Source: Favolaschia claudopus (Eukaryota > Basidiomycota > Agaricomycetes > Agaricales > Mycenaceae). From it: 64,000 nucleotides of DNA. Position numbers and translations under genes: made by a program. The notes below the pieces were generated by a model, which saw only the letters and a list, made by a program, of their open reading frames with translations, had not been told where the DNA came from and ran no database searches. Where the stretch lies: positions 558,001 to 622,000 of the forward strand of contig JAWWNJ010000029.1 of the NCBI GenBank assembly GCA_037176885.1, in the 5' to 3' direction. This document shows, piece after piece, positions 53,714 through 64,000 of the stretch (position 1 is its first letter; every line of letters starts with the position of its first letter).

Positions 53714-56700
53714 ATGTCTGCCCTCCTGCTTTGCCTTTTTCTCTGCATTCCTTTCGTCCTGGCGCAAAATGCGCAAAATACAGTAACATCTCTGGGTCGC
53801 GATATTCCTACAAATCTATTATTCTTCCAAAACTCATCAGTAAGATCTCTGCGTCTTCTTTGGCTTCCAATATTCAGCGTTTTTACAAGTCCGCAATTAG
53901 ATACAGTAAACCGGATCGAAATATCTATGTCTCTCATGATGCTGGAAGGTTTTGGAAGCGGCCATCCAGTATGCCAGGGGGCATGGTTGACGACGTGATC
54001 TTTCACCCATTTAATAATAGTATGGTGCGTTATGTTGTCGATCTGTCGGTTTCAAAAGGAATGACTTCGACCAGGCATTTGTGGTCACAACCCCTCGCGA
54101 CCCCAAAGTCGCCCAAGCTCATTATCGGACCGATGATGGTGGCCAGAGTTGGACGCGTTTGGAGTTCCCGCCCCTGCCCCTCTCACTTTCATTCCACTCC
54201 GACCCAAACAAACGTGGTCACATCATTCTTTTGCGCGAACTGTGCGACAAGCGCGGCCGCGGCCGAAAATGCTACACAGAGGTGCGTGTGTTATCACGCT
54301 AAATTTGCTTAGCTGAGCTCACTGCTGTGTCTCCAGTCGTTCGTCACCAAAGACGCCTTCACTTCTCCACCAGAGCCCCTTCTCAACAACACCATCAAAT
54401 GCCAATTCGCCCATAGTAGCCAGGAATTCCGGCCTCAGGACGTGCATTCGGACCTCATATACTGCATCCAGGACGCACCACCATTCAATACCAACTCGGG
54501 CACGGCTCGACTGTACTCCAGCACGGACTTCTTCAAAACAGAGAAGAAGCTGGAAGAGTTGTGCGCGGGCAAGGGAGCCAAGGGTTTTATTACGGCTAAC
54601 CCACATCCGTTCGATGTGTTCTCGTCGACGTCGCATTTCGCGGTGTTTGCGCTTCAGGGTGCCAACTCCGACGTGACGTTCTGCGTGTCCAAGGACCTGA
54701 AGACGTGGATCAAGACAGAGATCCCTCCGCGATTCACCCGCGCCCAGTATTCCCTCGTCTCTGCCGGCCTTAGTCTGGGTATTGACGTGTACACGAGTGC
54801 TGGAAAGGGCATTGGGACGCTGTATATGAGCGACGAGAGCGGCGCGCTGTTTTCCGAGAGCCTGAAGGATACGAATTGGGCCAAGGCAAGCTGGCTGGAC
54901 CGCGTCGGGGTCGTAGATTCGGAGGCGGTTGCCAGCGTGCCAGGCGTACTCATCGCGAATGTTGTGGCTAATGCGGCGGACGTCATAGGGCGTGGCGCGG
55001 ACAGGGTGCTGAAGACGGTCATTAGCTACGATAATGGGCACTCGTGGGCACCTATCGCTGCTGGGCCTGATTTGTGCAGCCAAGACGGCTGCTCGCTACA
55101 CATCTACCCTCGTCTGTATTCCAGAGAATATCCACGCACGGAATCAGGGAGCGCTGGGGTGATCGTCGGGGTTGGCTCCGCCGGGCTCGCTCACCGAGCT
55201 CGAGACCAGAGCGATACTTTCATGAGCACAGATGCCGGACTGACTTGGACGAAGCTCTCCGACGGCGCCTTCGTTCATAGGTTCGGCGACGCTGGAAGCA
55301 TCCTCGTCATGGTCAGCAACGATCACCCGGTGCACGAGCTGCAGTACTCTCTCGATTCGGGATCGACTTGGTATGTCGTGTGTGCGTTTATACCATCTTC
55401 ATCGGTTTCATTGTTTCCTCAGGCAGCACTACGACTTTGGAACCACCGTGGTCCCCATAGAGCTCATCACCGTGCCCGAACCCGATTCCTGGAAATTCAT
55501 CCTCCATGCTGAACGGTCGCCACCGGTGTGGGCCGACCATTATGTTTATATATTCTTTGATTTTACAGACTTGCGGAAGAGCAAGTGCTCGGCGGATGAT
55601 TTCGAGACATGGTATGCGGCGTCGCCCGGGGCCAAGGGTTGTTTGATGGGCTCGAAGGTATGTGTCGTTTGGGTTCGCATCTCGTTCGTTTTCTGACGCC
55701 GTTGTGTCTCGAAAGCAACCATTCAAGCGGCGAAAGTTGCATCGAAACTGTTATGTCGGTGACATGTCTATTGCACTCCTTCCGTTCGAAGAAAGCTGCA
55801 ACTGTTCGGATGCCGATTATGAGTGGTCAGTTCGTGTGCCTATTCACTCTTCAATACATTCTCATACCGGACCAGCGAGCACAATTTCCGTTTGGATGGT
55901 TCGACCTGCGTTGCCGCTCTTCCCGAGCCTATCCCTTCTGGGATGTGCAAATCAGTAGAGGAGACGTACATGGGCTCTTCTGGTTACAGGAAGATCCCAG
56001 GAAACACCTGCACCGGTGGATCAAAGGACGCTCCCGTGCAGAAGTCGTGTCAGCAAGGTACTTTCTTCGGTGTCGACCTGTGCTACCTCATCGAACTAAA
56101 TGATCCCAACAGAAGAGCCTAACGATGGCGCTGTCGTGCACCGTACCGTGCGTTAATCGCCGCCGTACTGTAACGCTCGTTCTCCTTACCCAATTCCCTA
56201 GTTCGAATTTCCTAACAAAATCATCCAACGCGAGTACGTTGAGAACTCGACGGTAAATCTCTGCGTGACAATGTACTTCTCGCCACCTCACAGCCCTCAT
56301 TCTGCAGACTATCCTTGTCCTACTCCAAGATCATTCCATGTGGCAATCGAGCAACGAAGGCTCTTCATGGAAGCGCTTGTACCCGGAAGAGCATTTCACG
56401 CGGTTCTACCTCCACAAATATGACAGCGATCGTGTTTACCTCGTCACCGACACCGAGCAGTTCTATTTCACGCTTGACGCGGGACGCACATGGTCCATCC
56501 GCAAGGCGCCCTCTCCGCCGACTTCTTTCCGCGTCCAAGCTCTCAGATTCCATACGGACCCCGATACCCTGCTTTGGCTGGGCGACCGGGACTGCAAGGA
56601 CTTCCGGGAGTGTCACATTGAGGCGCAGTATTCGAGGGACAACGGGAGGACGTGGGCGTTCGTGGAGAAATATGTGCTGAATTGTGCGTGGGCGATAGGG

Positions 56701-58783
56701 ACGAAATTGGCGGCCGACGCGCGGGAGATCTTGTGCGAATCTTACACCGATAAGACTGGGTCGCAGATGTTGTTTCAGATGGGTCAGAATCCGCTGGCGC
56801 TCGTTGAGGGTCCGGATTATTTCAAGACTAAGAAAAAGATCTTTGACCAGGTGGTCGGGTTTGCCAAGTATTCCGAGTTCCTTATTGTTGCGGAGGTGAG
56901 ACTTTTCGGTAACCTGCAATTGAGAGATGGTTGCTGAAGCTCGCCACCATGCAGCTCCGGGGTGACCCTCTTTCGTTACAGTTGCAGGTATCGCTTGATG
57001 GTGTTCATTTCGCTACGGGACAATTTCCCTATAACATGAAACCGGAGACCCATGTAGGTGCTTCGCTGTCATAGATGCATGTCCACCGCGCTGAAAGTGT
57101 TTCTCACAGGCATATACTATTCTCGACTCGAGCACCGCGTCCTTGTTCGTCCATATGACTATGACAGAACCTTCAAACCCGCAGCTGCAATGGGGAAATG
57201 TTTTGAAGTCGAACTCGAATGGCACTTATTTCGGCTTATCAGCTGAGCACGTCAACCGGGATGCTCGTGGTTACGTCGACTTTGAGAAGATGGCTGGATT
57301 GGATGGCATTGCCCTCATCAACATCGTTTCGAATACTGAAGAGGCGCACATCACCGGGAGGAAAGTGCTGCAGAGTAGAATAACCCATAACGATGGTATT
57401 TTCTTACTTGACTGCCACCATATTCTTTCACACCTCGCTCCACAGGAAGTACATGGAAGTCCCTACCTCCACCGAAGCGCGATTCTCTGGGCAAATCGTA
57501 CCCCTGCAGTCAATGTGCGCTTCACGTTCATGGATTCACTGAGCGTCGAGATTTCTCTGCGACATTCAGTGTTTCGTCTGTCGTCGGACTCATCATGGCC
57601 GTGGGTAACGTCGGCGAGTCTCTCGCACCGTACGACCAGAGCGACCTCTTCCTGAGCCGGGATGGGGGGTTTACATGGGAAGAGGTACACAAGGACGCGC
57701 ATCTGTGGAAGATTGGCGACTCCGGTTCCGTCATCGTCATCACGAACGACGAAGAACCGACGGACTACGTCCTTTTCAGCACCGATGAAGGAATGAGTTG
57801 GCACCATTACAAGTTCTCGGAGAGTAAGATTCGAGTGCGGTCGATAATGACGATACCGGCAGATACCAGCCGTCGATTCCTGCTGTTTGGGCATGCGCCT
57901 CGTTCGTCGTCCGATCTTGTAATTTTCATCGATTTCTCGGCGCTGACGTCTCGACAATGTTTGTTCTCACTGTTGCGTGCCTTGTACCCCGCAGCTCATA
58001 ACATCTGACAGGCATGATTGATATCGAGGATCCTGGACACGATGATTTCGAGCTGTGGAGTCCGAGTGACGAGCGCGATGAGCGGTGTTTGTTTGGCAGA
58101 CAGGTCAGACGAGCTCGCAACCTCTTGACATCTCATCGCTCATTTGTCGCCGTTATCCCCCAGAGTGTTTACCATCGACGTAGGCGAGAGGCAAATTGCT
58201 ATGTGGGCACACAGCCCAAAGCGAGTGCACGAGTCGAGAGGGCCTGCACTTGTGTGAAAACAGATTATGAATGGTTCGCTCTATCGTCGACTTATCGTTC
58301 CTCGTACCAGGTACTGATTCTGCTGCCGACAGCGAATTTAATTACTATAAAAATGCGGAAGGAGACTGCGTTCTTGCTACGGGAAGGTCTCCTCTGCCTA
58401 ATGATGAGACGTGTAGTGACGGTGCTGAGTTCTGGTACGATCGGACGGCTTATCGGAAGATTGCATTCTCCAGTTGCGAAGGCGGGGAGCAATTAGATCG
58501 CGGAGAACGACGTGCTTGTGTGCGTTCGCGGACTGGCCATGGAGCTTTCTTCTGGTTTGTGATACTTGCTGTACCGCTCGTGGTGGTCGGTCTAGCGGTC
58601 TTCTGGTATCGTCGCAATGCCGGGTCCGTGTTTCGTCTTTTTCAATTTGGTTGCTCGCTGACATGCTGCTATCTCAGAAGTGCTTCAAGTTCCCCGGTAT
58701 TGGAGCGTCTGAAAAATATATTAGATAGATTATGGCCGCGCCGAGAGAGGCAAGGCTATGAGGCAGTACCGTTGGATGGTTGA
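53714..58783 (+). CDS. VPS10: Vps10/sortilin-type vacuolar sorting receptor
   Basis: Multi-exon type I membrane receptor. Signal peptide [18 protein letters not shown]. Two Vps10 domains, each a beta-propeller with Asp-box repeats: [33 protein letters not shown] and SLDSGSTW in the first, and [32 protein letters not shown] and STDEGMSW in the second. Each ends in a Cys-rich module ([59 protein letters not shown]). One transmembrane helix ([20 protein letters not shown]) follows, then a short tail ending [20 protein letters not shown] and [10 protein letters not shown]. It cycles between the late Golgi and endosome carrying vacuolar hydrolases, with retromer returning it. Most introns are 50-70 nt. 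The exon after residue 40 (around 53880) is the least certain. Confidence 0.92.
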
Positions 58784-59132
58784 GTAGGAAATATATCGAT
58801 CTTGTCTGCGAGGATTCTGCGTGGTCCATAGTTCTGCCCGAGTTCAATCTTCCTGTCAGGTTCTTCTTTCTTCCTTGTTTCTTGCCCACTATTCTAGACC
58901 ATTCTACATCCTTATTTTACCCTTGTTTGCGGCCGGAGCTAGTGGCTATACTGTGCTTGACTGCTTCCATGGAGTTCTATCATCCTCAACGTCCCTCAGA
59001 AAAATTTCCGGGTCTTGACCTGGTTCCCACATGGAGCGCTAGCGGCTAGGACTTTGCCCCGACAAAAAGGCATCAGCGGAAGTAAATTTGCGATAAGAAG
59101 ACAGCAGAAAGCCTTGGCTACGCCGAACCACC
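58784..59132. other. Intergenic
   Basis: Vps10 3' end and promoter of the next gene. Short frames only. Confidence 0.5.
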
Positions 59133-61522
59133 ATGACCAGTCTCCCAACGAGCTTCCAGGTAGGCTCTGCGTCCAGCGGGCAGAGCGTTAGAGATGCTAT
59201 TGCTTCATGTGCGTGCCTATGTCTTTGTTCTGCGGTTATCGGATTGAAATTGAATGAATAGACCGTCGAGCGCAATATCTCGTCGCTGGGTCCACTGTAG
59301 CTTCGGTATCCGACGATTCCGACCCTCTTGACGACGAAGAGGCTGGTTTTGGTGCTATCGAGGAGGAGGAAGACATTATCGAGGCCGAACGGTCCCCTCC
59401 AGAGTCGTCGGATGGCTTTATCGGCCAGTTCGATTGGGATGAAGACGCACTAGACACTCCTACGACGCCCAAAGCAGCTCTCCCTTTTTCACGAAAAATA
59501 TCGCCTTCACCTGGGCCACGAGAACGAAACGAAACTGAACGAACACCGCTCTTGCGCAAGACTATCTCTTTCACGAAAACTCCCGTTCCGAGGCGCGCGT
59601 CTGCAAATAACAATGAATATCTTGCGGTGCCCCATGCAGGACCGTCGTTGCGACGCCGTTCATCTGCTGCGTCGGCGCGGAGTATGAAATATAACTATGG
59701 AGGGCACAGTACATTCGGGCAAACGGTGCGTAGAATTGAATTCCGGAGTGGTTACAGAGACGGGGCTGCAATCGCGCTCTTCAGTCTTAAAAGCTTGGTC
59801 GCGGGCGTCGAGATTCTTTTCAATCTGGCAGATTACAAAAGCCCTTGCCCTCTCCGCAACCAAGCCTCCAAGACTCTGTAACCACTCAAATCTCATTCTG
59901 CTTTGACTACGACGCGAAGTCGCATCCCATCCGCCTGACTTATGGTGCCGAAAATCTCAACTAATCTGTTGTTCAGCTCTTCAACTCCATTGCCATCCTC
60001 CTTGGCATTGGCATGCTTTCCGAGCCCCTCGCCTTCGCCTACGCAGGTTGGGGCATGGGCTTCTTCCTAATCGCTTTCTACGGCTACATCAGCTGTTATA
60101 CGTCTGTTGTCACTCTCTCGCATCCTCAATATCATTCTGATCTCTCTTCCGCAGCGCCAAAATTCTCGCAGGCATCATCCTCTCCGACGTCCGCCTCCGC
60201 TCCTACGCCGACATTGGCCGCAAAGCCTTCGGCCCCCGCTCAACCCTCGTCATCAGCATCCTCTTCTGTCTCGAGCTCTTCGCCGTCAGCGTCATCCTCG
60301 TCACCCTCTACGCCGACTCGCTCAACTCTCTCCTCCCGCAATATTCCTCCAACACCTACAAATTGTGGGGGCTCATCGTGCTCATCCCAACCGTCTTCTT
60401 GCCTTTATCTTTATTGAGCTACACTTCCATCCTTGGCATCATCTCCACCGTTTTTGTTGTCGTTGTCATCCTCGTTGATGGGGTCTCTAAAACCGAGTCG
60501 CCTGGCAGTCTGTGGAGCCCCGCTGACACGTCGTTGGGCATCGACAACTGGAATCATCTTGGAATTGCCTTTGGGCTGTTCATGGCGGGAGTGCGTACCA
60601 GACTGTCCCGAACGCGTCATTTTCTCATTGCTGTATCATGCAGTTCTCGGGCCATGCGGTAATCCCTTCTCTAGCGAGGGACATGACCGACCCAACTCAG
60701 TTTAGCAAAATGATAGACTGGGCTTTCGTACGTTTTTCCGTTTAGTCTTTTTTTTCATGGTTTGCAACGAAATTTCTCGCAGGTAGTCGCCACGTTCATC
60801 TATGGTCTCATTGGGTGCGCAGGGTACATCATGTTTGGCAATTCAGTTAGCCAAGAGGTGCGATATCTTTCTCTCTCTACTCTGGATCCGTTTAACCTGT
60901 ATGAACACGCAGATAAGCATGGACCTCCTTGTAACCCCAGGCTACAACGCCGTCCTCAACCAAGCCGCCCTATGGATGCTCGTCATCAGTCCTCTGTGCG
61001 TATACACTGCCATCACCACGTCGATCCTTCTACGAGCGGCTAATCCTAAATGTTTGTAGCTCGAAATTCGCTCTCACAACTCAACCCCTCAACACCGCGA
61101 TCCAAATCCTCATCGGCATCGACAGTCCCATCGCCGCACCGGAAGAGCTCGAAGCGAAGCTCGCAGAGCCGCATCGCGGGTCGCGCGTGTCGTTCAAAGG
61201 CACACTGAGTGTGATACAGCGCATAGCAGTGGCGCTGCTTTCCGTTGCTGTGTCGATTTTGGTGCCTGAATTCAGCGCAGCTAGTGCGTTCTCTTCCATT
61301 CTTCTTTCCGTTCGTTCCTTGGCAGGCAGGAATGAGGAGGCTGACCGGTGCCCTACAGTGGCTTTCCTCGGATCGTTCTCCGCCTTCGTTCTCTGCGTTA
61401 TCGGCCCAGTTGCAGCGAAGATTGCGCTCGAGCGACGATGTGGCTTGTTTGATGGAGTGCTCATGGCAGTGGCGGTGGTCATGGCGGCTTGGGGAACAGC
61501 CGCTGCGTTCAGGGAGGCATGA
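59133..61522 (+). CDS. AVT1: Vacuolar amino-acid transporter, AVT1-like
   Basis: Start at 59133 (accaccATGacc context). Exon 1 reads MTSLPTSFQVGSASSGQSVR, then DAIASY across the first intron and RRAQYLVAGSTVASVSDDSD. A long acidic, Ser-rich cytoplasmic N terminus follows (EEEEDIIEAERSPPESSDGF, TERTPLLRKTISFTKT), as in AVT1/AVT3 proteins. After a 245-nt intron come the transporter helices: LFNSIAILLGIGMLSEPLAF, AYAGWGMGFFLIAFYGYISC, then SYADIGRKAFGPRSTLVISI, TSILGIISTVFVVVVILVDG, FSGHAVIPSLARDM, FIYGLIGCAGYIMFGNSVSQ, QRIAVALLSVAVSILVPEFS and GSFSAFVLCVIGPVAAKIAL. This is the Aa_trans (PF01490) order. Yeast AVT1 imports neutral amino acids into the vacuole. The substrate here is inferred. It follows Vps10 head-to-tail and converges on the SNF2 gene. 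Confidence 0.9.
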
Positions 61523-61745
61523 AGGAGAGTCCGAGTAAGAAAATGACTGTGTCGTCGTATTCGACGATTTCCTGAATTATAAGTTACGTTATATACTTAC
61601 AATGTGTGTTGTGCGGTTTATAATGTACTGCTACGTTTCTGTCAATCGTTCCTGCCCTTGTAGTTGTTTTGACCGACCACTTATCCAGCTTGCGTCATTT
61701 CAGCAGGTATAGGTACTCCATTTAATCAAGAAATATTCGGGTCAT

Positions 61746-64000
61746 TTATCTGTCATCTTGCGACGTAGCCATTCCGAAGAGCTGCGAATTGCGTTGAGAG
61801 AACGAATGAGCGAGGTACGAAGATGACAACCCATACCTGCTTGATGTCCTTTACGCTCATCTTGTGCAAGCTGCCACCTGTGCCCTCACCCAGTGCAGCG
61901 TCAGATAGCCCGGACTTGACGTCCTGGAGCTTGAGCATCCTGTACATCCATAAGACATTATGCCAGCCTATGCTGGAATGACAGGAACTCCTACCGCTCT
62001 TCGATAGTGTTCTCGACCACGAGCCGCTTGACCCAGACCTCCTTGTCCTGGCCAATACGGTGAGCGCGGTCGTATGCCTGTGTCTCAGCGGCGGCGTTCC
62101 AGCTGTATACCATGAGCTGCGTTTAGGTGGCCCCAAGGAAGACCATACCTGAGGTCCATGCTGGGGAGAATCTTCGTCAGAAGGAGTGAAGGAAAGGCAG
62201 GCAGATCACTCACTTGATAATGCGATTCGCGGAAGTGAGATTCAGTCTAAAAACGAAATAAGCAGTTGCCCGCGATGCACCAATCATGACACTCACCCAA
62301 CACTGCCAGCCTTGGTGCTATTGAAAAATGAGTACAAAATAAATTGTTCGGGACAGTAAGACAAACCTGATGAGAATGACCTTTGGCCCTCCCGGTTTCC
62401 GAAACGTTGCCAAAACAGCGTCGCGCTGCGCACGGTCCATCTTCCCATCGAAACGCAGACTGCGTATCCCATGCCGCGAAAACAGAATCTCGATAAGGTC
62501 GAGCATCGAGGTCCCTGCAAATGAGGTTCAGTTCACAACGCAGCGGTCACTTGAAATAAAGGCACCCACATTGCGAGTAACAGATGGTCTTGTCCCCAGT
62601 GACCTCCCATTCCTTCAGCATATCCATCATCGCCAGCATCTTGGTGCTTGGCTCCAGGTCATCGTCACCGCGACCCCAATTTGAGATCACAGCATCCGAG
62701 GGCATGTCGATCGCATCTTCATCTTCGTCCTCCGCTTTCCGCTTTCGAGGCGACCGAGGCTTGCCTCGCTTTCCAGTGGAAATCGACTCTTCCTAGCAAC
62801 ACCGTCAATACCGCGGGTTCACATACAAACCCTGTGTAACTGAATATCACAAACCTGTTCCTCCTTCTTGAGCACAGACCCCAAAAGCGGTGCATCAGGC
62901 ATATCATCGTCCGAGTCAATAAACCGATCTTCGAACGACACCTCGGGCTCAACCCGCACTTTCACATCATCGCCCCACCGATATTTCGGCCGCTTCGCTT
63001 CCCGCTTCGATCTTGCGTGCTGGCTGAGTTCATCGTCCGTCGGCTCGAACGCAGATACCTTGAAGACCTTAGGGCCCTTCAGGTCGGTCATCTTATGGCA
63101 TGTGGGGCACGGGCGTAGCCCCTTGGCTGCTGCCTCTTCGTAAATCTTCTCTGCTGCGAGATTCTGCTTCTCGCTGCCTTCGCCGCTGTATGGATTTAGA
63201 GATTCAGTGTAAGGGTGAAATGCGGGACAGATGTACGCACAATATGCCGTCGTGCGCAATCGGCGAGTTGCTCAAGTCGAGTGTACAATCTGCGACGTCG
63301 CGGATGAGGATTGACAAGGCGCAGTCGAAGCGTACGAACCAAAACAAATCTCATGGCCACATGGAAGCACGCGGCCATTGTCACCCATGATAACTGTAAA
63401 ACGGTGAGGGATGGAACGGAAGACGGAGAGAAACGCACCATCTTTGCAGACCGGGCAATTTGATGACTCTGACCCTGCTTCCGCCTCATCCTCGTCGTCG
63501 AGAAATTCCACGGCACTGGTCCGGACGAGGAATCTATGTTACAATTGAGTACTTCAATCAAGAAAACTCGAAATGTAACGTACTTTCTCAAAATCGAATC
63601 CACCCAAGGTTTACCCATGAGCTTCTGTGCCCGCCCACGCTCTTTCTCGGCGTCGCTTCCGAGAAGGAGTGTCGGGTCGTCGAATCCTCCGGCCAACGAC
63701 TGAAATTGACGAGAAATGATCAACGCATGTACACGCAGCAAAAAATGGACCATACAAGGATAAGGTGCGGGTGGCAGCACAATTGCCGTAGACGAAGAAT
63801 CATGACCTGGATGTCAATGAGGGTCACTGTCAGATGTACTGCCAGACAAAACAACATACGAGAACTGCTGTATGGCTGCGAAAAGAATCCTAGCTCAGAC
63901 CACGGAGAAACAGCAGATATAAGACCACATACTTCTTGACAAGCGTCCCAGCACGAATGAACCTACTAAGGCTAATCTTCGACCGCTTCTCATATGACTC
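61746..64000 (-). CDS. SNF2-family ATPase with RING finger, Uls1/Rad5-like (C-terminal part)
   Basis: The gene runs off the right edge. From the edge inward: [20 protein letters not shown], a RING-type segment (NCPVCKD, then LPCGHEICF and later CPTCHKMTD), and an acidic linker ([20 protein letters not shown]). The helicase C-terminal lobe follows: [57 protein letters not shown] and [20 protein letters not shown] (motif VI), then [20 protein letters not shown]. It ends [20 protein letters not shown], with TAA at 61746-61748. SNF2 ATPases with a RING inserted between the two lobes act as DNA translocases coupled to ubiquitin ligation. The [10 protein letters not shown] linker and missing Rad5 features make Uls1 the better guess. 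The N-terminal lobe is outside the window. Confidence 0.85.

Noticed and set aside
55388..55726. Minus-strand frames of 100-250 codons across the Vps10 gene
   Set aside because: Shadows of the well-supported plus-strand exons. No independent motif.

Overview
This is a nuclear fungal window, most likely from a mushroom-forming basidiomycete (Agaricomycetes). The evidence is many 45-80 nt GT-AG introns, AC/GC-rich coding exons, a 145-aa H2A.Z split by two short introns, and several gene families I associate with agarics. These are secreted single-pass proteins with a 'TIDDFNGD' start, CsbD-like proteins and Gly-rich 'GGTGG..GGTGxGP' proteins. I cannot name the species. No rRNA, tRNA, CRISPR array or organelle gene was found.

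Layout. 0-5.6 kb: three minus-strand genes built from a Gly-rich two-block C-terminal tail. Two of them (471-1727 and 4317-5616) carry an N-terminal helical-bundle domain that resembles MLKL/HeLo-type four-helix bundles. 5.9-7.3 kb: two non-autonomous DNA elements. 7.3-12.2 kb: no gene I can support. 12.2-13.3 kb: a third helical-bundle/Gly-tail gene. 16.1-18.2 kb: a further Gly-tail gene whose last coding stretch is split by a fold-back transposon, itself hit by a second element with a perfect 9-bp target duplication. 18.6-20.3 kb: a decayed and an intact CsbD-like gene. 21.7-25.0 kb: a divergent pair of coiled-coil proteins, then histone H2A.Z. 28-31 kb: a secreted low-complexity protein and a short-chain dehydrogenase with two abnormal splice donors. 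31.6-39.6 kb: three intact copies and one relic of a secreted single-pass membrane protein. Two of the copies lie in a tandem duplication together with a Gly-tail gene, which is intact in one copy and dead in the other. 42.6-43.3 kb: another short Gly-tail gene. 46.7 kb to the right end is gene-dense housekeeping DNA: an NTF2-like protein, a Trk-type potassium transporter, a two-domain secreted protein with a frameshift, Vps10, an AVT1-like vacuolar amino-acid transporter, and the C-terminal part of an Uls1/Rad5-like SNF2 ATPase with a RING finger.

How it fits together. The left two thirds is accessory DNA shaped by local duplication, transposon insertion and decay. The right quarter is conserved. 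The best candidate for an undescribed system is the set of seven genes plus one pseudogene and one relic sharing the same two-block Gly-rich module. The module is always split by a phase-1 intron inside a Gly codon, and it is attached to different partners: a putative membrane-active or cell-death-type helical bundle, a short basic N terminus, or a SAM-like helical C terminus. That the module is an assembly or recognition tag shared between effectors and adaptors is my inference.
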